This document shows positions 7,760 to 15,053 of a stretch of 25,840 nt of DNA, piece by piece; the first letter of the stretch is position 1, and the number at the start of each line of letters is the position of its first letter. The position numbers and the translations under genes are program-made. The stretch is from SHZI01 sp964384525. GTDB taxonomy: Bacteria; Pseudomonadota; Gammaproteobacteria; Steroidobacterales; GCA-2729495. Below the pieces are notes generated by a model. That model ran no database searches and was not told the origin of the DNA. It was given only the letters and a program-made list of their open reading frames with translations. The DNA lies in the NCBI GenBank assembly GCA_964384525.1, contig CAYLKO010000038.1, positions 1-25,840 on the forward strand, read 5' to 3'.

Positions 7760-8694
7760 TCATCGTCACTGGCGGCGCCGGCTTCATCGGCAGCAATCTC
7801 GTGCGGGCACTGAATGGTGCGGGCCACACGGACATCCTGGTGGTCGACGATCTGCGCGACGCGCACAAGATCCTGAATCTGAGTGATTGCCGCATAGCCG
7901 GCTATCTCGACATGCATGACTTCATGACGCGCATGGTGGCCGGCGAGGAGTTTGCCCGGAAGGTCGAGGTGATCTTCCATCAGGGCGCCTGCACGGACAC
8001 GACCGAGTGGAACGGCCTCCTGATGATGCGCAGCAATTACGACTTTTCGCGTCATCTGCTGCGCTATTCAACCGAGCGGCGGGTGCCGCTGGTGTATGCC
8101 TCGTCAGCGTCGGTTTATGGTGCGGGACGGGAATTTCGCGTGAGCGAGGAGTGCGAACGACCGATCAATGTCTACGCCTTCTCCAAGCTCATGTTCGATC
8201 GCCACGTGCGGCAGATGACCGCCGGCTTTCGCTCGCCGGTGATCGGCTTTCGCTATTTCAACGTGTATGGGCCGGGCGAGGCGCACAAGGGCGGGATGGC
8301 GAGCGTCATCCATCATTTCCGCGAGCAGCTGAAAACAGGTGACGAGATCCGCCTGTTCAGCGGCTGTGATGGCTATGGCGATGGTGAGCAGGTGCGTGAC
8401 TTCATCCACGTGGATGACATCGTGGCGGCCAACCTCTGGGCGTGGGAGGCGGGCGGCAGGTCGGGGATCTTCAACCTGGGCACTGGCGACGCACGCACCT
8501 TCAACGACGTCGCCAGGGCGGTTCTTGCCTGGCATGGGCGGGGGCGTGTGGCCTACATCCCGTTTCCGGAGAGCCTGGCCGGGAGCTATCAGAGTTATAC
8601 CCGGGCGGATCTCACCGGCCTGCGGGCGGCCGGCTATGCCAATCCCTTCATCCCGATCGAGGTGGGCGTGCCGCGTTATCTGGACGCGCTGTAA
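7756..8694 (+). CDS. rfaD: ADP-L-glycero-D-manno-heptose 6-epimerase
   Basis: This 312-residue cytosolic short-chain dehydrogenase-like enzyme (also called HldD) makes the last step of ADP-heptose synthesis, converting the D-glycero to the L-glycero epimer with bound NADP. The Rossmann motif GGAGFIGSN starts the protein. Ser116 in YASSASVYG, Tyr140 and Lys144 in YAFSK, and Lys178 in AHKGG fall at exactly the numbers known for the E. coli enzyme. FHQGACTDTTEWNG and RYFNVYGPGE are also characteristic. The length matches the family (about 310). It overlaps the upstream glycosyltransferase by ATGA, indicating translational coupling, and precedes waaF, which uses its product. Confidence 0.98.
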   Translation: MIIVTGGAGFIGSNLVRALNGAGHTDILVVDDLRDAHKILNLSDCRIAGYLDMHDFMTRMVAGEEFARKVEVIFHQGACTDTTEWNGLLMMRSNYDFSRHLLRYSTERRVPLVYASSASVYGAGREFRVSEECERPINVYAFSKLMFDRHVRQMTAGFRSPVIGFRYFNVYGPGEAHKGGMASVIHHFREQLKTGDEIRLFSGCDGYGDGEQVRDFIHVDDIVAANLWAWEAGGRSGIFNLGTGDARTFNDVARAVLAWHGRGRVAYIPFPESLAGSYQSYTRADLTGLRAAGYANPFIPIEVGVPRYLDAL

Positions 8695-8708
8695 GTGGGA
8701 TCGGGTAC

Positions 8709-9710
8709 ATGAGCGGCGTGCTCGTCATCGGCCCGGCCTGGGTTGGCGACATGGTCATGGCGCAGTCGCTGTTTGCGCTGTTGCATGAGCAGGCGCCCGA
8801 TGTGCCCATCGACGTGGTCGGGCCGCCGTGGTCCGTGCCGCTGGTGGCGCGGATGCCGGAAGTGCGCCGCGGGATTCCGCTGGCGGTGAGCCACGGCGAG
8901 TGGGCCTTCGGCAAGCGACGCGCGCTGGGTCGCGCGTTGCGCAGCGAGCACTATGCCCGGGCGATCGTTTTGCCGCGGTCCTTCAAGTCGGCGGTGGTGC
9001 CATGGGCGGCGGGGATTCCCGTGCGTACCGGCTTTGCGGGCGAGGGGCGGCGGGTGTTGCTCACCGATGCGCGTCATCTGGACCGCGGGCGGCTGAACCA
9101 GACGGTGAAGCGGCTGCTCGCGCTCGGCGTGCCGCCCGACGCCCCGCTGCCGCCAGCGGCGTTTCCGGTACTGCGCGTGGATGCGGCCAATCGTGGGCAA
9201 CTGATCGAACGCTTTGGTCTTGCGGGAAAGCCGGCCATTGCGTTGATGCCCGGTGCGGCCTTCGGGCCCGCCAAGCAATGGCCGGTGGAATACTTCCGGA
9301 TGCTGACGATGCTGCTGCAGGAGGCTGGCTACGCTGTCTGGGTGCTGGGGTCGGCCGCCGAGCAGTCGCTGGGAGCCGGGATTTGCGCCGGCTCGGCCGC
9401 CGTGAATCTCTGCGGGCAGACGCGCCTCGAGGATACCGTCGACCTGTTGTCAGCCGCCCGGGTTGCCGTCACCAATGATTCGGGGTTGATGCATGTCGCG
9501 GCCGCCGCGGGGACCCACGTGGTTGCGCTCTATGGCAGCAGCTCGCCCGAGTTCACGCCGCCGCTGACTGCGCGCCGGACCATCCTCTATCTCGGCCTCG
9601 AATGCAGTCCCTGCTTCCAGCGTACCTGTCCGCTCGGGCACCTCAACTGCCTCCGCGAAATCTCGCCCGCCATCGTCGCCGCCGCCGTCCGGACCCTCAT
9701 CGAAGGATGA
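8709..9710 (+). CDS. waaF: ADP-heptose:LPS heptosyltransferase II
   Basis: This 333-residue GT9 enzyme adds the second heptose to the inner LPS core at the cytoplasmic face of the inner membrane. It has the N-terminal glycine motif VIGPAWVGDMVMAQSLF, the ADP-heptose pocket MPGAAFGPAKQWP, the C-terminal signature TNDSGLMHVAAAAGT with Asp257 and His262, and the WaaF-typical tail CSPCFQRTCPLGHLNCL. The ATG at 8709 has GGGA (8697-8700) eight bases upstream and follows rfaD by 14 bp, so it ends the glnE-to-waaF run. Its last 14 bases overlap the 3' end of the opposing GT9 gene. The WaaF assignment is strong because of the GPAKQWP and C-terminal cysteine motifs. Confidence 0.96.
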   Translation: MSGVLVIGPAWVGDMVMAQSLFALLHEQAPDVPIDVVGPPWSVPLVARMPEVRRGIPLAVSHGEWAFGKRRALGRALRSEHYARAIVLPRSFKSAVVPWAAGIPVRTGFAGEGRRVLLTDARHLDRGRLNQTVKRLLALGVPPDAPLPPAAFPVLRVDAANRGQLIERFGLAGKPAIALMPGAAFGPAKQWPVEYFRMLTMLLQEAGYAVWVLGSAAEQSLGAGICAGSAAVNLCGQTRLEDTVDLLSAARVAVTNDSGLMHVAAAAGTHVVALYGSSSPEFTPPLTARRTILYLGLECSPCFQRTCPLGHLNCLREISPAIVAAAVRTLIEG

Positions 9711-10803
9711 GGTCGAGGCGGGCGATGACGTCGGGGACGAGGATGAGATCCATCGCGCCGGGATCGCGGACGCGTTCACCCCAGCGGAGTGCGGCAACCG
9801 GCTTGCCGAATTCCCGCATCACGGCCTCCGGATAGCGGTTCACCACCAGATCCTGGCTGAAATACGGGCCGGTGCGCAGCGGGTTCGACGTGGCGTACAG
9901 GCCGATCACGGGGGTGCCGGCCGCGGTGGCCATGTGGACCGGCCCGGAGTCCGGACAGATCAACAGATCAGCGGCCTCGATGATCGCAAACAACTCCTTG
10001 AGCTGCGTGCGGCCGATCAGATTGACGAGCGAAGCGCTCGCGCCGATGGCCGCTTCGATATCAGCACCATAACGGCGTTCCACCTCGCTCGGTCCGCCGG
10101 TCAGCACCACCCGGGCACCGCGGACCTCGAGCAGATGCCGGATCAACTCGATGTAGTTGCCGACACTCCAGTTCCGGTAATTGCGAAAGCGTGCGCTGGT
10201 GCAGGGGCTGATGACGCAGAGCGGTCGGGATCCCGAGGCCAGCTCCGCGGCCACCAGGCGATCGCCCGCCGACAAGGCAAAATCCCAGCGCATGAGCCGT
10301 TGCCGGATGCCCAGATGCCCGGCGAAACCGAACAAGCCATCCATCACGTGCTGGCCGGGTGCCGCCGCGATCCTTTCGTTGGTGAACAGCCACTGATGAT
10401 CGCGCGCCCGCGCGCGATCAAAGCCCAGCCGGACATCGGCCCGCACGACGCGACTGACCAGATTGGCGCGCATCGACGCGTGCATGTGAAGCAGCAGCGG
10501 AAAGCGCCGCCCGGACAACTCCCGCCGGATGCGCTTGAGGCTTGCCCACGGGTCGCGCTTGTCGAAGGTGATAAACTCGATGCCGGATGCGCCGTCGAGC
10601 AAACCGAGTTCCGTGCGGCCGATGATCCACGTGATCGGAGTTCCGGGCCAGGCTGCCTGCAGGGTGCGCACGACCGGCAGCGTGTGACAGCAGTCGCCGA
10701 TTGCCGACAGGCGGATCAGGCACAGCGCATCGGGCGCCGGTGGCACGGGGGCAACGATCGGTTCGGCAGACTGCAGTTGATCGCTCACTGACGCTTCATC
10801 CAC
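9697..10803 (-). CDS. GT9 glycosyltransferase, heptosyltransferase I-like
   Basis: A 368-residue GT-B protein of the ADP-heptose:LPS heptosyltransferase family. After about 27 variable residues comes LCLIRLSAIGDCCHTLPVV, the N-terminal family motif. HMHASMRANLVSRVV, ISPCTSARFRNYRNW and the C-terminal CPDSGPVHMATAAGTPVIG follow, with the DSGxxH donor site. It resembles WaaC/OpsX-type enzymes, which add the first heptose to Kdo, and no other WaaC candidate is present here. The identity as WaaC is inferred. The start used is a GTG at 10803; a GTG at 10788 is equally possible, since neither has a good ribosome site. It converges on waaF with a 14-bp overlap and diverges from kdkA. Confidence 0.88.
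   Translation of the reverse strand: MDEASVSDQLQSAEPIVAPVPPAPDALCLIRLSAIGDCCHTLPVVRTLQAAWPGTPITWIIGRTELGLLDGASGIEFITFDKRDPWASLKRIRRELSGRRFPLLLHMHASMRANLVSRVVRADVRLGFDRARARDHQWLFTNERIAAAPGQHVMDGLFGFAGHLGIRQRLMRWDFALSAGDRLVAAELASGSRPLCVISPCTSARFRNYRNWSVGNYIELIRHLLEVRGARVVLTGGPSEVERRYGADIEAAIGASASLVNLIGRTQLKELFAIIEAADLLICPDSGPVHMATAAGTPVIGLYATSNPLRTGPYFSQDLVVNRYPEAVMREFGKPVAALRWGERVRDPGAMDLILVPDVIARLDLILR
10397..10420. repeat. perfect 10-bp inverted repeat inside the GT9 gene
   Basis: The arms TGATCGCGCG (10397-10406) and CGCGCGATCA (10411-10420) surround the loop CCCG. The repeat lies in coding sequence for the segment DRARARDH, so it may simply reflect alternating Arg-Ala codons. Confidence 0.6.
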
Positions 10804-10861
10804 GGATACACCGACCAGCAGACGTCATCACCGGACAACATCCACCTTGGCGAGCAGCATC

Positions 10862-11599
10862 GTGAGACAGGACGGGATCGGCATCCTGTATGAGGATACC
10901 GTGCTTCGGCAGCCGGAGCCCGCCCTCTTCGCCGCCACAAGCTGGCCGGCCGCGCCGGTTGCCCCGGGCGATGCCGGCGGTCGCGGCGCCACGCGATTCA
11001 TCGAGCACGCCGGACAGCAGTGGGTGCTGCGTCATTATTATCGTGGTGGCGCCATCGGCCGGATCCTGGATGACGAATTCCTGTGGCTGGGCGAGTCGCG
11101 CACCCGCTGTTTCCGCGAATGGCAACTGCTGGCGCATCTGCAGGGTCTCGGCCTGCCGGCGCCGGCGCCGGTCGCCGCCCACTACCGCCGCAGCCCTCTT
11201 GGTTATTACACCGCCGATCTGATCACCGCCCGCATTCCGGATGTGGAATCGCTGTCCCGCCGGCTTGAGCGCGCCCCACTTCCTGCCGCGGTGTGGGCTG
11301 CGGTGGGCCGGTGCATCGCCATCTTTCATCAGGCCGGGATTTATCACGCCGACCTGAATGCCCACAACGTGCAGATCGATACGTCCGACCGGATTTTCCT
11401 GCTCGATTTCGATCGCGGTCGCGTGCGTCGGGACCGTCGCCACTGGCGTGCCGCCAATCTGGCGCGGTTGCACCGCTCGCTCGCCAAGATCAGCACGCCG
11501 AAGCCCGATGCATCGGCGGCGATCACCTTCAGTGACCGGGAATGGCGGTGGCTGCTGGCGGGTTACGCGTCGGCCGGCGGATCAGCCGCCCGCGCGTAG
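10862..11599 (+). CDS. kdkA: 3-deoxy-D-manno-octulosonic acid (Kdo) kinase
   Basis: This roughly 245-residue protein belongs to the KdkA/WaaP lipopolysaccharide kinase family, which phosphorylates the single Kdo of the inner core using ATP. LRHYYRGGAIGRI matches the family's N-lobe segment. The catalytic loop GIYHADLNAHNVQID contains the HxDLNxHN motif with its catalytic Asp (11351-11353). FLLDFDRGR gives the metal-binding DFD. The length agrees with Haemophilus KdkA (about 241). There is no ATG: the GTG at 10862 with GGCGAG a few bases upstream is preferred, and a TTG at 10847 is the alternative. It diverges from the GT9 gene. Its last 37 bases overlap the opposing lpxL. A Kdo kinase suggests a core with one phosphorylated Kdo, as in Haemophilus and Vibrio; that is inference. 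Confidence 0.94.
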   Translation: MRQDGIGILYEDTVLRQPEPALFAATSWPAAPVAPGDAGGRGATRFIEHAGQQWVLRHYYRGGAIGRILDDEFLWLGESRTRCFREWQLLAHLQGLGLPAPAPVAAHYRRSPLGYYTADLITARIPDVESLSRRLERAPLPAAVWAAVGRCIAIFHQAGIYHADLNAHNVQIDTSDRIFLLDFDRGRVRRDRRHWRAANLARLHRSLAKISTPKPDASAAITFSDREWRWLLAGYASAGGSAARA

Positions 11600-12576
11600 G
11601 GCTCCGGCAGCGGCGGTGGTCGTCCCTTGAAGCGCCGGTGGATCCAGAAATATTGCTCCGGCGCCTTGCGGATATGGGCTTCCAGGAGCGTGTTGACCCG
11701 CTGCGCATCTTCCTCCGGGCTGGCTCCCGGAAAACCGGTGAGGGGCGGCAGAACCTCCAGCGTATAGCGCCCCCAGCGCGCGCCGTCACCAGTGCCGTCA
11801 CCAGTGCCATCACCAGCACCGTTACCGGGGCCACCATCGCGCAAGCGCAGCGGCATGAGCGGCAGCACCACGGCATTGCCCAGGCGCACGATCTCGCTCA
11901 GTGCCGTGGTGGTCATCGCCGGCTCGCCAAAGAACGGCAGCAGCGCACTCATCGCCCGCCGATGGCTCTGGTCCGGTGCATACCACACCGGCACGCCGTC
12001 ACGCAGCGTCCGGATCATGCGCCGCATGCTCTGTTTGGGAATCAGGAAGCTCGCCGAGCGGCCGCGGATCCGGCGCAGGAGTGCATCGATGAACGGATTC
12101 TTGCTGGGTCTATAGAGCGCCGCCAGCACGGGATGACGCAGTTTGAGCGCCCGGCCCGTCAGCTCCTGCGAGGCGAAATGCCCGGCCAGCAGCACGACGC
12201 CGTGGCCGGCAGCCACCGCCGCCTGCAGATGCTCCGCACCCTTGAGTTCCACATGGCGTTCGATCCAGGCGTCGCTCGCCCACCAGGCCAGGCCCATTTC
12301 CATCACCGTCATGCCCAGCGACTCGAAATGCAGGCGCAGCAGCTTCTGTCGTTCCGCGGCTGACTGCCCGGGAAAGCACAGGGCCAGATTGATCGCTGCA
12401 ATCCGCCGCCGGTCAGGCAGGGCCCGGTACAGGATGCGCCCCAGACCCCGGCCGAGCTTGAGTTGCCCCCGCACCGGCAACCACGATGCCAGCCTGAGCA
12501 TTCCCATGCCGAGCCAGATCGGCCAGTAGCGCGGTTGCCAGAAGCCGGTCAGGGGTTGTTCAGCCACCTTCTGCAT
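11563..12576 (-). CDS. lpxL: lipid A lauroyl-type acyltransferase
   Basis: This 337-residue inner-membrane enzyme transfers an acyl chain from acyl-ACP onto Kdo-lipid A. It aligns throughout with E. coli LpxL (HtrB). Shared segments include PRYWPIWLGMGMLRL (membrane anchor), NLALCFP, FESLGMTVMEMGLAWW, the catalytic AGHFASQELTG with His133 and Glu138 (HX4E), YRPSKNPFID, VWYAPDQSH, and near the C-terminus APEQYFWIHRRFK. The start ATG (12576-12574) puts the anchor at the family position. A loop around residues 250-265 is enlarged by a Gly-Asp-Gly-Thr repeat that E. coli lacks. Its 3' end overlaps kdkA by 37 bp, and it diverges from htpX. LpxL rather than LpxM is favoured by the overall match; the acyl length cannot be predicted. 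Confidence 0.95.
   Translation of the reverse strand: MQKVAEQPLTGFWQPRYWPIWLGMGMLRLASWLPVRGQLKLGRGLGRILYRALPDRRRIAAINLALCFPGQSAAERQKLLRLHFESLGMTVMEMGLAWWASDAWIERHVELKGAEHLQAAVAAGHGVVLLAGHFASQELTGRALKLRHPVLAALYRPSKNPFIDALLRRIRGRSASFLIPKQSMRRMIRTLRDGVPVWYAPDQSHRRAMSALLPFFGEPAMTTTALSEIVRLGNAVVLPLMPLRLRDGGPGNGAGDGTGDGTGDGARWGRYTLEVLPPLTGFPGASPEEDAQRVNTLLEAHIRKAPEQYFWIHRRFKGRPPPLPEPYARAADPPADA
11782..11829 (-). repeat. 12-bp in-frame tandem repeat in lpxL, about four copies
   Basis: On the plus strand the unit GCCGTCACCAGT occurs twice exactly (11782-11793, 11794-11805). One close copy (11806-11817) and one diverged copy (11818-11829) follow. Read on the coding strand it gives a Gly-Asp-Gly-Thr-like stretch at LpxL residues 250-265, in a loop that is short in E. 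coli LpxL. Confidence 0.85.
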
Positions 12577-12602
12577 TGCATTCAGTTCCGACGGGCTCCC
12601 CC

Positions 12603-12631
12603 CTTGAAACCCGAAGGCAATAGTCCCATAG
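12603..12631 (+). promoter_or_regulatory. sigma-32-type heat-shock promoter for htpX
   Basis: A perfect -35 CTTGAAA (12603-12609), a 14-base spacer and a -10 TCCCATAG (12624-12631) resemble the consensus CTTGAAA, 13-15 bp, CCCCATnT. It lies about 32 bases before the htpX start codon, in the divergent lpxL-htpX gap. htpX belongs to the heat-shock regulon in E. coli. Confidence 0.75.
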
Positions 12632-12663
12632 AATGCCGACTGACCGCCCTTCTGGAGAGTTTT

Positions 12664-13545
12664 GTGAAGCGTATCTTCTTGTTCCTGGCGACCAATATCG
12701 CGGTGCTCGCCGTGCTGTCGGTGACCATGCGGCTGCTTGGCGTCGACATGTACCTGGCGAGCACGGGCCAGGATCTCAAAAGCCTGCTGATCTTCTCCGC
12801 GGTGCTGGGTTTTGCGGGCTCGCTGATTTCGCTCGCCATGTCGAAATGGATCGCCAAGCGCACCACCGGCGCACGGGTCATCACCCAGCCAGCCAACGCC
12901 GACGAGTCCTGGCTGGTGGCGACGGTGCAGCGTCTGGCCAATCAGGCCGGCATCGGCATGCCCGAGGTGGCGATCTATGACGCGCCGGACGTCAATGCCT
13001 TTGCCACCGGCGCCCGCCGGGATGCGGCTTTGGTGGCCGTGAGCACCGGTCTGCTGCGCAACATGGAGCGGCATGAGGTCGAAGCCGTGCTGGGCCACGA
13101 GATATCCCACGTCGCCAACGGTGACATGGTCACGCTCACGCTGATCCAGGGGGTGCTGAACACCTTCGTGATTTTCCTGTCCCGGATCATCGGCCGGATC
13201 GTCGATCAGGTGGTTTTCCGGAGCGAGCGGGGCAACGGCCCCGGCTTCTTCATCACGGTCATCGTTGCCCAGATCCTGCTCGGCATCCTCGCCAGCATGA
13301 TCGTGGCGTGGTTCTCCCGACAGCGGGAATTCCGTGCCGATGCCGGTGGCGCCAAGCTGGCCGGTCGATCGAACATGGTGGCAGCCCTGCAACGCCTGCA
13401 GCAGGCGCATACACCCCCGGTATTGCCGGACGCGATGAAAGCCTTCGGCATTTCCGGCGGCATGAGCCGGTTTGGCCGCCTGTTCATGACGCACCCGCCG
13501 CTGCCGGAGCGCATCGCCGCCCTGAAGAGCGCCGAGCTTCGTTAG
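12664..13545 (+). CDS. htpX: membrane zinc metalloprotease HtpX
   Basis: A 293-residue M48-family inner-membrane protease, the same length as E. coli HtpX, which degrades misfolded membrane proteins alongside FtsH. Two N-terminal hydrophobic segments (about residues 3-25 and 41-60) precede the zinc motif VLGHEISH, with His145, Glu146 and His149. Two further membrane stretches follow (about 155-180, 190-215). The third zinc ligand is Glu222 in RQREFRADAGGAKL. The C-terminus has the family's FMTHPPLPERIAAL. The start is a GTG with GGAG (12654-12657) upstream, giving the typical MKRIFLFLATN beginning. A heat-shock promoter candidate lies upstream. Six bases separate its TAG stop from the end of the opposing lipoprotein gene. 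Confidence 0.98.
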   Translation: MKRIFLFLATNIAVLAVLSVTMRLLGVDMYLASTGQDLKSLLIFSAVLGFAGSLISLAMSKWIAKRTTGARVITQPANADESWLVATVQRLANQAGIGMPEVAIYDAPDVNAFATGARRDAALVAVSTGLLRNMERHEVEAVLGHEISHVANGDMVTLTLIQGVLNTFVIFLSRIIGRIVDQVVFRSERGNGPGFFITVIVAQILLGILASMIVAWFSRQREFRADAGGAKLAGRSNMVAALQRLQQAHTPPVLPDAMKAFGISGGMSRFGRLFMTHPPLPERIAALKSAELR

Positions 13546-13551
13546 AGCCGG

Positions 13552-14805
13552 CTACTCGGGGCGTTCGTCGAGTTCGGTGCCGGCCGTGCTGCCGTTGGGG
13601 TCACGCGCCGGCGGCGGCTCCAGCGTGGTGTGCAGCGAGCCGTGGTTGTCGGCATCGCCTTCGATGCCCAGATGGAAGGTGGCGAAGCCCGGCATCACGA
13701 CCTGATTCAGCGCCATGCCCACGACCCGGCCACGGACCGGCGCATAGATCAGGAACTGCTCATTGCTGATGGGGTCGGTGACGGTCCCCAGAATATCGCC
13801 CGTCGACACGAGCTGGCCCAGGCGGACCAGCGAAAACAGGATCCCGCCGTAGTCGGAGCGCACCCAGGTGGAACGGTAGTAAACGGGGCGGGGCGCCTTC
13901 AGCACGTTTACCCGGTTGACGATCTGCATGGCGTCGAGCAACCAGACGATCGCCGCCGTGCCTTCCCGGACCTGCGCCGATTGCAGTCGGCCGGGCTCAC
14001 CGGCTTCCAGCGTCACGGCAGGAATGCCGGCGTCGGTGGTCGCCCGTCGCAGGGTGCCGGGTGTGCCGGCACTGTGCAGCACCATCAGCGCACCGATGCC
14101 GTTCGTGAAGTTGCGCACCGCCGGATTGCGCAGGTCAGCGCGGAGCTGTGGCACGTTGGTGCGGCTCAGCGAGCCCGTGTGGATGTCCACGAGGCCATCG
14201 CAGTGCCGGATGATGCCGTCAAAGAGGGAGGCCGCAATCCGCGAAGCGGAGCTGCCCGTGGGGTTGCCCGGAAAGTAGCGGTTGAGATCGCGCCGATCCG
14301 GCAGGTAGCGCGAGCCGCGACGGAAACCCTGCAGGTTGACGATGGGGATGCCGACCACGGCCCCCTTGACGCGCCGCGGATCCAGATCCTGCATCACGCG
14401 CCGGATGATCTCGATGCCGTTCAGCTCGTCACCATGCACGGCGCCGGTGAGGCACAGCGTGGGACCATGGCCGACGCCGTTGACCACCAGGACCGGCGAG
14501 TCGCCCGAGGTGTCATCGAAGGATTGTCCGGAGGACCAGACCAGGCGCCGGCTGGTTCCCGGCGGAATGGTCTCGCCCAGCAGGTGCAGCACGCCCTGCT
14601 CGTCCGCAGCGGATGGCAGGGCCGGCGGCGGTCCCTCAGCGCGGTTCTGCCCTGCTGCCTGTTGATCGCGACCCCGATCCGGCACCGGCGGCTGGCCTGC
14701 CGGTTTCGCGCCCGGCAACCCGGTCGGCGTCACGGGTGGTGCATCACCGCTGCAGCCCGCGAACCCGATGGTTGCAAGAAGAATGAATAGTTTGAGGGGT
14801 CTCAC
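13552..14805 (-). CDS. succinylglutamate desuccinylase/aspartoacylase-family lipoprotein
   Basis: A 417-residue protein with an M14-like zinc deacylase domain. The N-terminus MRPLKLFILLATIGFAGC is a lipoprotein signal with lipobox Cys18, so it should be membrane-anchored in the periplasm. A Pro/Gly/Gln-rich linker of about 50 residues follows. The zinc site is His124 and Glu127 in AVHGDELNG, with His209 in DIHTGS. DLNRYFPG and VTLEAGEPG are also family motifs. The C-terminal about 80 residues (ISNEQFLIYAPVRGRVVGM) look like the beta-barrel domain that closes this family. GTG at 14805 is chosen because it gives a proper signal peptide; a TTG at 14820 is possible, and neither has a visible Shine-Dalgarno. 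Most relatives are cytoplasmic. The substrate is unknown; an N-acylated amino acid or peptide is a guess. Confidence 0.86.
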   Translation of the reverse strand: MRPLKLFILLATIGFAGCSGDAPPVTPTGLPGAKPAGQPPVPDRGRDQQAAGQNRAEGPPPALPSAADEQGVLHLLGETIPPGTSRRLVWSSGQSFDDTSGDSPVLVVNGVGHGPTLCLTGAVHGDELNGIEIIRRVMQDLDPRRVKGAVVGIPIVNLQGFRRGSRYLPDRRDLNRYFPGNPTGSSASRIAASLFDGIIRHCDGLVDIHTGSLSRTNVPQLRADLRNPAVRNFTNGIGALMVLHSAGTPGTLRRATTDAGIPAVTLEAGEPGRLQSAQVREGTAAIVWLLDAMQIVNRVNVLKAPRPVYYRSTWVRSDYGGILFSLVRLGQLVSTGDILGTVTDPISNEQFLIYAPVRGRVVGMALNQVVMPGFATFHLGIEGDADNHGSLHTTLEPPPARDPNGSTAGTELDERPE

Positions 14806-14945
14806 AGTCGGCAAGATCAAGGAAAGCAGGGCGGGATTCCGTGAAACGGTAGCAGGTTTCTCCGGCCTGCAGTAGCGTCGACGCCGTTCCTCATCGCGAT
14901 GTGCAATGCGTTCGTGATGCTCGACCGGTTTGGCCGGCGCCCGGG

Positions 14946-14975
14946 TTGGCTGTGCAGAGCATCCTCGGTTATTGT
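14946..14975 (+). promoter_or_regulatory. weak sigma-70-like promoter candidate before mltD
   Basis: TTGGCT (14946-14951) and TATTGT (14970-14975) are 18 bases apart, each matching four of six consensus positions. They sit in the roughly 250-bp divergent gap between the lipoprotein gene and mltD. I see no small gene in that gap. Confidence 0.25.
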
Positions 14976-15053
14976 GAAATCCGTGGCAGTCTCCGCGCCT
15001 GCCGACCGGTAACGTGAGACGGCGCCATCAGCCAGCGCATCCAGCAAGAAAAC

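Noticed and set aside
11623..11630. CCCTTGAAG in the lpxL 3' region, like the heat-shock -35 of htpX and htpG
   Set aside because: The -35 is imperfect, no -10 follows and no gene starts downstream on that strand.
12577..13494. Long minus-strand frame extending lpxL through htpX
   Set aside because: It is the antisense of htpX with no family resemblance. LpxL similarity starts at the ATG at 12576.
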